From Bacilli bacterium (GTDB lineage Bacteria; Bacillota; Bacilli; Tumebacillales; JAQBPP01), in assembly GCA_028287455.1 (NCBI GenBank), contig JAQBPP010000348.1:1-15949 (forward strand): a stretch of DNA of 15,949 bases, read 5' to 3'. The notes beneath the pieces were generated by a model, which saw nothing but the letters and a program-made list of their open reading frames with translations, was not told where the DNA came from and ran no database searches. The translations under genes were made by a program, and so were the position numbers. This document shows positions 1 to 5,794 of this stretch, piece by piece. Position 1 is the first letter of the stretch; each line of letters opens with the position of its first letter.

Positions 1-176
1 AGGTTGATGTCGATTTCGCTCTCCTGTTCGTTGAAGTGCTTATGTAATTCCTCATCTGGGAACGACCAGTCAATATCCCCGTCTGGTCCCTCCATGTAGC
101 CGTCAAGCGACACCATCATTGCGTAGATTACTTTTCTTTGAGTTTTGGTGTTTTTAGTCTGATCTGTCATTGTCAT
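1..176 (-). CDS. Dihydrofolate reductase family protein (RibD C-terminal-like), 5' part only
   Basis: Only the first 58 codons are present and the gene runs off the left end of the window. The translation contains VIYAMMVSLDGYMEGPDG at residues 16-33, followed by DIDW and a DEELHKHFNEQESEID stretch. This is the N-terminal signature of the stand-alone RibD-C / DHFR-like NADPH-binding proteins (YwjB/YyaP type). The family fold binds NADPH, but the substrate of these stand-alone members is mostly unknown, so no reaction is assigned. Two ATGs are in frame, at 176 and 170. The first is chosen because a good Shine-Dalgarno (GAGAGGTGG, 186-194) lies 9 nt upstream of it. The 13 residues before RKVIYA are polar and longer than usual for the family. 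The gene follows a terminator, so it is probably a separate transcription unit, although I see no convincing promoter. Confidence 0.85.
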   Translation of the reverse strand, partial: MTMTDQTKNTKTQRKVIYAMMVSLDGYMEGPDGDIDWSFPDEELHKHFNEQESEIDIN

Positions 177-275
177 TTGTTGATTCCACCTCTCATGAAT
201 ATTATGTCTGGAGGGTGCAAGTGCAGTTGGATAAGCACAACGTATGCCATTCAAGGAAAAATTGACTGGTAGCAT

Positions 276-312
276 CATCAAAAACAAATTGAGCGATGGA
301 ATTTCGCTCAAT
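276..312 (-). terminator. Intrinsic terminator downstream of the tRNA pair
   Basis: On the minus strand, ATTGAGCGA (312-304), a 7-nt loop and TCGCTCAAT (296-288) form a perfect 9-bp stem. It is followed at once by TTGTTTTTG, a U-rich tract. The stem can extend by about four more pairs past a 2-nt bulge. The plus-strand reading has no U-tract, so it acts only for minus-strand transcripts, that is, for the tRNA-Cys/tRNA-Leu unit. It is the only strong structure in the gene-free stretch 177-396. Confidence 0.82.
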
Positions 313-396
313 AATTGTAAGCATATGTGCGTGATATTTTTTTCGAACATGAGATAAAATTTCAGGGGGGCGATTGTCGGTTTGTACTGCTTAAAG

Positions 397-482
397 TGGT
401 GCTCGAAGCCGGACTCGAACCGGCACGGGATTGCTCCCGAGAGATTTTAAGTCTCTTGTGTCTACCATTCCACCACTCGAGC
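397..482 (-). tRNA. tRNA-Leu (anticodon UAA)
   Basis: The minus-strand sequence folds as a class II tRNA of 86 nt including an encoded CCA. The acceptor stem is GCTCGAG with TTCGAGC. The anticodon arm AGAGA-CTTAAAA-TCTCT gives anticodon UAA. The long variable arm is CGGGA-GCAA-TCCCG, as expected for leucine tRNA. The T arm is GCCGG-TTCGAGT-CCGGC. The discriminator is A, as expected for leucine, and CCA follows at 399-397. It reads UUA (and probably UUG) codons. It lies 9 nt downstream of tRNA-Cys and is probably cut from the same transcript. Confidence 0.97.
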
Positions 483-491
483 TGAGGGGGT

Positions 492-565
<74 letters not shown>

Positions 566-587
566 TTGCTTCTTCCAATGTGGCATT

Positions 588-611
588 TGTGACAACGATT
601 ATGTTATCACA
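588..611 (-). repeat. Inverted repeat overlapping the tRNA promoter -10 region
   Basis: On the minus strand TGTGATAAC (611-603) and GTTGTCACA (596-588) are inverted with a 6-nt spacer. As DNA the arms match at 8 of 9 positions; as RNA the odd pair is U-G, so a 9-bp stem could form. No U-tract follows, so it is not a usual terminator. It covers the -10 box and early transcribed region of the candidate tRNA promoter, the position expected of an operator or a processing hairpin. No function is assigned. Confidence 0.45.
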
Positions 612-630
612 TTTCTCTATGTAGTGACAA
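603..630 (-). promoter_or_regulatory. Candidate SigA promoter for the tRNA-Cys/tRNA-Leu unit
   Basis: In the gap between trmD and tRNA-Cys the minus strand reads TTGTCA (630-625), a 16-nt spacer and GATAAC (608-603). A TG one base before the -10 box makes it extended-type. The -35 box matches 5/6 of consensus and the -10 box 4/6. Transcription would start about 30 nt before the mature 5' end of tRNA-Cys. The tRNAs might also be reached by read-through from trmD, since no terminator is seen between them. Confidence 0.5.
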
Positions 631-636
631 CAGTAG

Positions 637-1389
637 TCAAGCATTCTCGCGGCGAATTTCCTCGAGCAGCAGCTGATCTTCCGGCGACAACTGCGATTTC
701 TGCAGCAAGTCCGGCCTGCGCTCCAGTGTGCGGCGGATCGATTCCTTGCGTCGCCATCTGTCAATATTCTCATGGTGGCCAGACATTAAAATATCGGGCA
801 CCGTCCAACCGCGAAACTCATAGGGCCGCGTGTAGTGGGGATGCTCCAAGAGCCCTTCCTGGAAACTGTCGCGACAAGCCGAGTGTTCGTTGCCTAGCGC
901 ACCCGGCAGCAAGCGGACAATCGAATCCGCCATCACAAGCGCCGGCAGTTCGCCGCCCGTTAACACGTAATCGCCAATCGAAAATTCGTGGGTGATGAGA
1001 TGCTGCCGAATCCGTTCATCATAGCCCTCGTAATGGCCGCAGATAAAAATCAAATGGGCTTCCTGCGACAGCTCTGCTGCATGTTGCTGGGTGAAAAGCT
1101 GCCCCTGCGGACAGGTTAAAATGATCTGAGACGAACCCATACTCCTGCCTGTACGCCTGCGCACCACGTCCTCCACAGCTAAAAAGAGCGGTTCAGGTTT
1201 CAGCACCATTCCCCCTCCTCCGCCATATGGCGTGTCGTCCACTGATTTATGCTTATTGTCCGCATATTCCCGAAAGTCAGTTACACCAAACTCCACAAGA
1301 CCGGCAGCACTGGCGCGGGCCAATATGCTGGCGGACACCACCGGGTGGATCATGTCGGGAAACAATGAGATAAAATCAACTGTTAGCAT
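637..1389 (-). CDS. trmD: tRNA (guanine-N1)-methyltransferase TrmD
   Basis: TrmD methylates N1 of G37 next to the anticodon using S-adenosylmethionine, which prevents +1 frameshifting. It acts as a dimer in the cytoplasm. The 250-residue protein has the family's length and motifs: LFPDMI near the start, YGGGGGM at 55-61, GHYEGYDER at 118-126 and IGDYVLTGGELP at 138-149. The last two belong to the trefoil-knot cofactor site. D174 in RDSFQEGLL corresponds to the catalytic aspartate, and the HYTRP motif is at 185-189. The ATG start lies 1 bp after the rimM stop, so translation is probably coupled; a GGAAGG sequence about 14 nt upstream is a rather distant Shine-Dalgarno. It is the last protein gene of the ylxM-trmD block. 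The usual next gene, rplS, is absent. Confidence 0.98.
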   Translation of the reverse strand: MLTVDFISLFPDMIHPVVSASILARASAAGLVEFGVTDFREYADNKHKSVDDTPYGGGGGMVLKPEPLFLAVEDVVRRRTGRSMGSSQIILTCPQGQLFTQQHAAELSQEAHLIFICGHYEGYDERIRQHLITHEFSIGDYVLTGGELPALVMADSIVRLLPGALGNEHSACRDSFQEGLLEHPHYTRPYEFRGWTVPDILMSGHHENIDRWRRKESIRRTLERRPDLLQKSQLSPEDQLLLEEIRRENA

Positions 1390-1390
1390 T

Positions 1391-1912
1391 TTAATCCAGC
1401 AGTCCTTCCGGAATTCGGGCTATGACAAGTTTCGCGGGAATGCGCACCTCGAGAATGCAGGATCTGATCACTGGCAGCAGGATGTCGTTGCCCTGCGGTG
1501 GCTTCACTACATAGACATCGTTTGCACCGGGCTGTAAAACATCTATAAGCACACCGATTGGACTGCCCTGTTCATCCACCACTTCACACCCGATTAAATC
1601 ATGGATGTAAAAGGTGTCTTCAGGCAGCAGGGCAAGCTCTGTTTTGGCAACTTTTAATTGACCGCCTTTGTACTTCTCCACATCATTGATGCTGCTCAGA
1701 TCTTGAAATTTTACCAGTGTAAACCCTTTATGCGGCCTCGAACCCTCCACTGTGAGTTTGATTGGCCCAGCAAGCTCCGCATGTTCCAACGTCAAAACAG
1801 ATCCTTTGGTGAAGCGCTGCTCGGGAAAATCAGTATGACTGATCACCCTGACTTCTCCACCAATTCCTTGCGTGTTGACGATCGTTCCTACAGTGATCCA
1901 CGGTTCAGTCAA
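1391..1912 (-). CDS. rimM: Ribosome maturation factor RimM
   Basis: RimM binds ribosomal protein S19 and assists maturation of the 30S subunit head. The 173-residue protein has the typical length. The N-terminal RimM domain (about 6-90) opens with TVGTIVNTQGIGGEVRV, and a PRC-barrel domain (about 98-170) contains YIHDLIGCEV and ends IPEGLLD. The start is TTG at 1912-1910. It is preferred because the product then begins only a few residues before the conserved VGxIVNTxG motif and because a G-run (1919-1924) serves as ribosome binding site. The TTG overlaps the ylqD stop as TTGA, a 4-bp overlap that implies coupled translation. It lies between ylqD and trmD in the usual Bacilli order. Confidence 0.97.
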   Translation of the reverse strand: MTEPWITVGTIVNTQGIGGEVRVISHTDFPEQRFTKGSVLTLEHAELAGPIKLTVEGSRPHKGFTLVKFQDLSSINDVEKYKGGQLKVAKTELALLPEDTFYIHDLIGCEVVDEQGSPIGVLIDVLQPGANDVYVVKPPQGNDILLPVIRSCILEVRIPAKLVIARIPEGLLD

Positions 1913-2334
1913 TCTTGTCCCCCCGGTCTCCTGATTTCAGAAACCACTCCATCTTTGATAATAATTTCTTGCCCTTGTAAAACTTGCAGCCAGGAATCGC
2001 CGACGTTAACTTCAATTGTGGTTTCCACTTGTCCCTGGGGCAGTTCTTCACCGATTGCAGTTTGCTGGATTTGCGACAACTGCTGCATCATTTCTTCGCG
2101 CTTTTGCGTGCGGGTGTTGTGTTCCTCTTCGAGGCGGGCAGTAATGGCCTCAACCGCACCCTGACCTTGTTTGGCAGCTTCATCTAGTGCACGTCTGGAT
2201 TGAAAATCCAGTTGTTCCAGTTCGATTTGTACTTGGCCGATTGCCTGCTGAATGTTTTTAACAATTTCTCGTTTCGTATCTTCTGTCAGCACCAGTTTGA
2301 CCGCAACAGGTTGCCTGATTGAAATTGAATTCAT
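1909..2334 (-). CDS. ylqD: YlqD family protein of unknown function
   Basis: The 141-residue product resembles YlqD, found at this place in many Bacilli operons. Residues 1-20 (SISIRQPVAVKLVLTEDT) form the conserved opening. Residues 22-98 are rich in E, Q, R and K with heptad-like spacing and look like a helical coiled coil. The C-terminal part (103-140, VETTIEVNVGDSW to KDGVVSEI) looks like a small beta domain. There is no signal peptide or membrane segment. The biochemical role is unknown; its constant place between khpA and rimM suggests a link to RNA or ribosome maturation, by context only. The ATG at 2334 has a strong GGAGGGG six nt upstream. A terminator-like hairpin lies in the 80-bp gap before it. 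Confidence 0.9.
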   Translation of the reverse strand: MNSISIRQPVAVKLVLTEDTKREIVKNIQQAIGQVQIELEQLDFQSRRALDEAAKQGQGAVEAITARLEEEHNTRTQKREEMMQQLSQIQQTAIGEELPQGQVETTIEVNVGDSWLQVLQGQEIIIKDGVVSEIRRPGGQD

Positions 2335-2377
2335 TCGCTTCCCCTCCGTAACCTATTTTCGCCGACTTAAATTGTAC

Positions 2378-2405
2378 AAAAACGGAGCCAGGAAACCTGA
2401 CCCCG
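2378..2405 (-). terminator. Terminator-like hairpin between khpA and ylqD (possible attenuator)
   Basis: Ten bases after the khpA stop codon the minus strand reads CGGGGTCAGG (2405-2396), TTT loop, CCTGGCTCCG (2392-2383), then TTTTTG. All ten stem positions can pair in RNA, two of them as G-U. This has the form of a Rho-independent terminator, with a short U-tract of five. It sits inside an otherwise continuous run of genes, so it probably works partially. A TACAAT follows at 2376-2371 and could be a -10 box, but I see no matching -35. Confidence 0.65.
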
Positions 2406-2414
2406 CTGCAATTG

Positions 2415-2642
2415 TTACACAATCTCAAGAGAGACTCTTTTGTCCTTACCGGCTGCGGCAGCCGCCACAACCGAACGGACTGCTTTGGCAATACGCCCTT
2501 GCTTTCCGATAATTTTCCCCATATCAGCGGGAGATACAGATAACTCATACGTAATCGTATGATCTCTCTCGACTGCAGATACCCGAACTTCATCCGGATA
2601 ATCTACAAGCGCTTTGGCAATCACCTCAATGAGTTCTTTCAT
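2415..2642 (-). CDS. khpA: RNA-binding protein KhpA (KH domain; YlqC)
   Basis: This is a single KH-domain protein of 75 residues, the usual size for KhpA. The RNA-binding loop motif GKQG is at 46-49, within MGKIIGKQGRIAKAVRSVV. Known KhpA proteins form a dimer or pair with KhpB (Jag/EloR) and bind RNA in the cytoplasm, affecting cell elongation in streptococci; a similar role here is inference. The ATG at 2642 has AGGAGG eight nt upstream. The gene starts 24 bp after the rpsP stop and is surely cotranscribed with it. The stop codon is followed at once by a terminator-like hairpin. Confidence 0.96.
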   Translation of the reverse strand: MKELIEVIAKALVDYPDEVRVSAVERDHTITYELSVSPADMGKIIGKQGRIAKAVRSVVAAAAAGKDKRVSLEIV

Positions 2643-2666
2643 CGAAGGCTCCTCCTGACAAAGCTA

Positions 2667-2939
2667 TTATTTCGTGTTCTTAAGCTCGTGCACTTTGGCC
2701 AAAATACCTTGTTTGCTAAACAGGTTCCGAACAGTATCAGAAGGTTGGGCACCGGTTTGCAGCCATTTGATTGCTTTTGCTTCATCAATATTCACCTGAG
2801 CAGGTTGGGTAACTGGATTATAAGTACCAATTTCCTCAATAAAACGTCCATCACGCGGTGATCTCGAATCAGAAACTACCACACGATAAAACGGCACTTT
2901 CTTTTGACCCATGCGCTTTAAACGAATACGTACTGCCAT
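2667..2939 (-). CDS. rpsP: 30S ribosomal protein S16
   Basis: S16 is an early-binding 30S assembly protein contacting 16S rRNA. The 90-residue product has the typical length and the conserved opening MAVRIRLKRMGQKKVPFYRV, then SRSPRDGRFIEEIGTYNP at 26-43 and WLQTGAQPSDTVRNL at 59-73. The ATG has GGAGGTG seven nt upstream, as expected for a highly translated gene. It lies 73 bp downstream of ffh. That gap holds a weak 5-bp hairpin with a TTTTCGTTT tract and a GATAAT, but neither is good enough to be called a terminator or a promoter. Confidence 0.98.
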   Translation of the reverse strand: MAVRIRLKRMGQKKVPFYRVVVSDSRSPRDGRFIEEIGTYNPVTQPAQVNIDEAKAIKWLQTGAQPSDTVRNLFSKQGILAKVHELKNTK

Positions 2940-3012
2940 AACAATTCACCTCCATCTTAAAGAATATCTATCAGATTATCGTGACCTGCAAAGAGGAAAC
3001 GAAAACCGTCAG

Positions 3013-4371
3013 TTAACGGAAAGGCATAAAAGGAGCTTTTTTTCCCTTTTTTCCTTTTTTCATCATTTTCTGGGACATGCCAGAAAACTGTTTCATCATC
3101 TTGAGCATCTCTTCAAACTGCCGGAGCAAGCGATTGACTTCCTGAATGGAAGTGCCGCTCCCTTTTGCAATCCGCATTTTCCGGTTATAATCCATCAATT
3201 TATAGTTATTGCGTTCCTTCGGGGTCATCGAGCGGATAATCGCTTCGACGCGATTGATCTGCTTGTCATCAATATTGGCGCCTGAGAGCTGCTTTTTCAT
3301 CTTCCCCATCCCTGGCAGAAGACCCATCAGTTGATCAAGCGGTCCCAAATTGCGTACTTGCTGCAGTTGGTCGAGAAAAAGATCGAGGGTAAAATCCCCT
3401 GCCATCATTTTCTTCTCCAGCACTTTGGCCTGGTCTTGATCGAACACAGATTGCGCTTTTTCAATGAGAGTCAGAACATCACCCATGCCCAGGATACGCG
3501 ATGCCAAGCGATCTGGATAAAACGGTTCGAGCTGGTCGACCTTCTCACCTGTACCGATAAACTTCACTGGACAACCCGTCACCGCACGGATCGATAATGC
3601 TGCACCCCCTCGGGTGTCGCCGTCCATACGGGATAAAATGAGCCCGGTAAGCTCCAGCTGCCTATGAAAGCTTTCGGCTACAGTAACTGCATCCTGTCCG
3701 GTTGCGGCATCTACGACGAGCAGCGTTTCGGTGGGGTGAACGGTGGATCTAATATCCTGCAGTTCTCCCATCAACGCTTCATCGATATGCAAACGGCCTG
3801 CAGTATCGACAATGACGTAATCGTATCCATGCGTTTTAGCATGCGCCAGCGCTTCTGCGGCGATCTTCACCGGAGAAACTTGATCACCTAGTGAAAAGAA
3901 TGCCGAGCGCGTAGTTTCTGCAAGCACTCTGAGCTGTTCAATCGCAGCAGGACGATAAATATCACACGCCACGAGCAGCGGGTATTTCCCTTGCTTCTGC
4001 AGATGCATAGCGAGCTTGGCAGCGTGCGTCGTTTTCCCGGCGCCTTGGAGACCTACCATCAGCACAACAGTGGGAGCCTGAGGGGATTGCTCCAGACGGC
4101 TTTGTGCCCCGCCGAGGAGTTGAGTCAATTCCTCATCGACAATTTTAACGACCTGTTGACCGGGTGTCAGGCTGGTCAGCACTTCGGAACCTACCGCGCG
4201 CACGCGCACCTTCTCAATAAAGTCCTTGGCCACTTTAAAATTGACGTCTGCTTCAATTAAATGACGCCGAATTTCCTTCATGGCCTCATTGACATCTGCT
4301 TCGCTCAGTTTCCCTCTGCCCCGCAGTTTGGACAAAGTATCCTGCAGGCGACCGGCTAATCCTTCAAACAT
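3013..4371 (-). CDS. ffh: Signal recognition particle protein Ffh (SRP54)
   Basis: Ffh binds signal sequences of nascent membrane proteins together with the SRP RNA and docks with FtsY; the two GTPases activate each other. The 452-residue protein has an N domain (1-about 95), a G domain with P-loop GLQGAGKTT (107-115), DTAGR (189-193) and DGDTRGG (250-256), and a methionine-rich M domain (about 300-435) with the RNA-binding IAKGSGTSIQEVNRLL. It ends in a lysine/glycine-rich tail, KKGKKGKKAPF. The guanine-specificity motif, usually TK(L/V)D, reads SRMD at 247-250, a lysine-to-arginine change. The ATG lies directly after the ylxM TGA with no gap, with AAGGAGG eight nt upstream inside ylxM. ylxM and ffh are therefore translationally coupled. 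The SRP RNA gene is not in this window. Confidence 0.98.
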   Translation of the reverse strand: MFEGLAGRLQDTLSKLRGRGKLSEADVNEAMKEIRRHLIEADVNFKVAKDFIEKVRVRAVGSEVLTSLTPGQQVVKIVDEELTQLLGGAQSRLEQSPQAPTVVLMVGLQGAGKTTHAAKLAMHLQKQGKYPLLVACDIYRPAAIEQLRVLAETTRSAFFSLGDQVSPVKIAAEALAHAKTHGYDYVIVDTAGRLHIDEALMGELQDIRSTVHPTETLLVVDAATGQDAVTVAESFHRQLELTGLILSRMDGDTRGGAALSIRAVTGCPVKFIGTGEKVDQLEPFYPDRLASRILGMGDVLTLIEKAQSVFDQDQAKVLEKKMMAGDFTLDLFLDQLQQVRNLGPLDQLMGLLPGMGKMKKQLSGANIDDKQINRVEAIIRSMTPKERNNYKLMDYNRKMRIAKGSGTSIQEVNRLLRQFEEMLKMMKQFSGMSQKMMKKGKKGKKAPFMPFR

Positions 4372-4743
4372 TCAAATTTCCTCCTTCTCTCCTTCTTCTG
4401 CGAGCAGTGCCAGCCGCTCACATAGAGGGAGCAGAACCGATTCGGGAAGAGAAAACTGGTTCAGCCATGCCATGGTTTCCTGCAGCGTTCGCTGCCGCAT
4501 CTCAAAACGTTCTACTAGATGTAGTTTCTGTTCATACTCGAGCAGCTGCGCAGCGCCGCGCCGCAGATGATCATGAACTGCCTGACGAGACACATTCGAC
4601 TGCCCGGCAATTTCACCCAATGACAGATCTTCTAAATAATACATCTCCATATAAGAACGCTGTTTCGAAGTCAACAGCGTTCCATAGAAGTCATAGAGAA
4701 GATTCATTCGGGTTGTTTTCTCAAGCATGGAATCATCAGACAT
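4372..4743 (-). CDS. ylxM: YlxM family helix-turn-helix protein, SRP-associated
   Basis: The product of 123 residues matches YlxM. The opening LEKTTRMNLLYDFYGTLLTSKQRSYMEMYYLEDLSL is typical, followed by a sigma-70-region-4-like helix-turn-helix, GEIAGQSNVSRQAVHDHLRR (about 43-62). A helical tail follows. YlxM genes almost always sit next to ffh; work on streptococcal YlxM indicates binding to SRP components and modulation of SRP GTPase activity. The HTH may also allow nucleic-acid binding. I chose the ATG at 4743 because GGATGTG lies 5 nt upstream and the N-terminus then fits the family. The in-frame ATG at 4761 has no ribosome binding site. It is the first gene of the block running to trmD, behind a good promoter. 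Confidence 0.93.
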   Translation of the reverse strand: MSDDSMLEKTTRMNLLYDFYGTLLTSKQRSYMEMYYLEDLSLGEIAGQSNVSRQAVHDHLRRGAAQLLEYEQKLHLVERFEMRQRTLQETMAWLNQFSLPESVLLPLCERLALLAEEGEKEEI

Positions 4744-4748
4744 ACAGA

Positions 4749-4755
4749 CACATCC
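4749..4755 (-). promoter_or_regulatory. Ribosome binding site deciding the ylxM start
   Basis: GGATGTG on the minus strand, one base off GGAGGTG, lies 5 nt before the ATG at 4743. No comparable sequence precedes the in-frame ATGs at 4761 or 4728. The site therefore favours the 123-residue product. Confidence 0.6.
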
Positions 4756-4771
4756 AAGCATGGATTCATGT

Positions 4772-4789
4772 AAACAACAAGTGTTGTTT
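4772..4789. repeat. 18-bp palindrome in the ylxM leader (possible operator)
   Basis: AAACAACA-AG-TGTTGTTT is a perfect inverted repeat with 8-bp arms and a 2-bp centre. It lies between the promoter -10 box (4825-4820) and the ylxM start codon (4743), about 25-40 nt after the expected transcription start. It has no U-tract on either strand, so it is not a terminator. Its size and position would suit a dimeric repressor. No regulator is known to me for it. Confidence 0.6.
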
Positions 4790-4819
4790 TAGTGTCAAGT
4801 AGTTTCCCTTTACAGCATT

Positions 4820-4848
4820 ATCATACAGAGGTTGGCATGAAAAGTCAA
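4820..4848 (-). promoter_or_regulatory. SigA-type promoter for ylxM-ffh-rpsP-khpA-ylqD-rimM-trmD
   Basis: In the 121-bp gap between ftsY and ylxM the minus strand reads TTGACT (4848-4843), a 17-nt spacer and TATGAT (4825-4820). Both hexamers match consensus at 5 of 6 bases and the spacing is ideal. The transcription start would be near 4813, leaving a leader of about 70 nt. It uncouples the SRP/ribosome genes from the fatty-acid/rnc/smc/ftsY genes, though no terminator is visible after ftsY. Confidence 0.75.
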
Positions 4849-4864
4849 GCTGGGACGAGCAGGT

Positions 4865-5773
4865 TTACTCAAACAGCGCCTGCACGAAGTCATCAGGGTG
4901 AAATTCGTCTAAATCGGTGATCTTCTCGCCTAGTCCAACCCATTTGACCGGGATGCCTAGTTCGTGCTGAATAGCCACCACCACGCCGCCCTTGGCTGTA
5001 CCGTCTAATTTGGTTAAAACTACCCCGGTCACATTCGTCGCTTCCTTGAAGATGCGCGCTTGATTAATCGCATTTTGACCAGTCGTAGCATCGACCACCA
5101 GCAGCACCTCGTGCGGCCCATCCGGGATTTCCCTGGTCAACACACGATGCATTTTAGTTAACTCATTCATTAAATCCGCCTTGTTATGTAAACGTCCCGC
5201 TGTATCACAAATAAGCAGATCAGTACCGTCCGCTTTTGCCTGTGCAATGGCATCAAACAACACTGCAGCCGGATCAGCGCCTGGCGCATGCGACACCACC
5301 GGGCAGCCTGCACGCTCTCCCCAAATCTTCAACTGTTCAATGGCTCCAGCGCGGAATGTATCGCCTGCCGCCAGCAGTACTTTTTTCCCTTGTTTCCTGT
5401 AGTGATGAGCGAGTTTGCCGGTCATTGTGGTTTTACCCACACCATTTACCCCAACCATCATCCAGACTGTAAGCGCGCCACGGCCGAAGTGCATCTCTTG
5501 ATCCTCGCTCTTCATGAGCTGACTCAGTTCTTCTCGCAGCACCGGGCGCAGCTGCTCCGACTGATCCAGTTTCCGATGCTTAACCTCCTGCCGCAGCCGT
5601 TCAATCAACAGGAGCGTAGTATTCACACCAACATCTGCCATCAACAGAATTTCTTCCAGTTCCTCAAAGAAATCCTCATCAATCCGACGGCCTGTCAAGA
5701 GCGATCCAATCCGGTTAAAAAATGTTTCTCTTGTTTTGGTGAGTCCAGCTTTGATCCGATCAAACAAGGCCAT
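4865..5773 (-). CDS. ftsY: Signal recognition particle receptor FtsY
   Basis: FtsY is the membrane-associated GTPase that receives the SRP-ribosome complex and pairs with Ffh. The 302-residue protein has a four-helix N domain (about 1-95) and a G domain: P-loop GVNGVGKTT (108-116), GDTFRAGA (137-144), DTAGR (190-194) and TKLDGTAKGG (254-263). Its G4 motif is the standard TKLD, unlike the SRMD in the neighbouring Ffh. There is no long acidic A domain as in E. coli; the N-terminus MALFDRIKAGLTKTRE is the short basic helix usual in Gram-positives, expected to bind membrane lipid. The ATG at 5773 is preferred over an in-frame GTG at 5788, which would lie inside the ribosome-binding G-run. It starts 21 bp after the smc stop. 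Confidence 0.98.
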   Translation of the reverse strand: MALFDRIKAGLTKTRETFFNRIGSLLTGRRIDEDFFEELEEILLMADVGVNTTLLLIERLRQEVKHRKLDQSEQLRPVLREELSQLMKSEDQEMHFGRGALTVWMMVGVNGVGKTTMTGKLAHHYRKQGKKVLLAAGDTFRAGAIEQLKIWGERAGCPVVSHAPGADPAAVLFDAIAQAKADGTDLLICDTAGRLHNKADLMNELTKMHRVLTREIPDGPHEVLLVVDATTGQNAINQARIFKEATNVTGVVLTKLDGTAKGGVVVAIQHELGIPVKWVGLGEKITDLDEFHPDDFVQALFE

Positions 5774-5779
5774 CAGATT

Positions 5780-5786
5780 CCCCCCC
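5780..5786 (-). promoter_or_regulatory. Poly-G ribosome binding site of ftsY
   Basis: A run of seven G on the minus strand lies 6 nt before the ftsY ATG at 5773. No GGAGG-type sequence is nearer, so this run must serve as Shine-Dalgarno. It places the start at 5773 rather than at the GTG at 5788, whose reading would pass through the run. Confidence 0.6.
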
Positions 5787-5794
5787 ACTTCCCG

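Noticed and set aside
224..240. TTATCCAAC on the minus strand as a DnaA box or origin element
   Set aside because: It is a single near match to TTATCCACA with no cluster of boxes and no AT-rich unwinding region, so it is not evidence for an origin.
177..396. Possible small gene or rplS remnant between the DHFR-like gene and tRNA-Leu
   Set aside because: No open frame with a ribosome binding site or similarity to L19 was found. The only clear element is the terminator at 276-312.
2985..3018. Weak hairpin CCGTT/GACGG with TTTTCGTTT after the ffh stop, as a terminator
   Set aside because: The stem is only 5 bp with one G-U pair and the U-tract is broken. rpsP directly downstream lacks a clear promoter, so a terminator here is not supported.
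4372..4743. ylxM as a sigma factor because of its region-4-like helix-turn-helix
   Set aside because: It lacks a region 2, has the size and flanks of YlxM, and directly precedes ffh, which is the constant context of YlxM.
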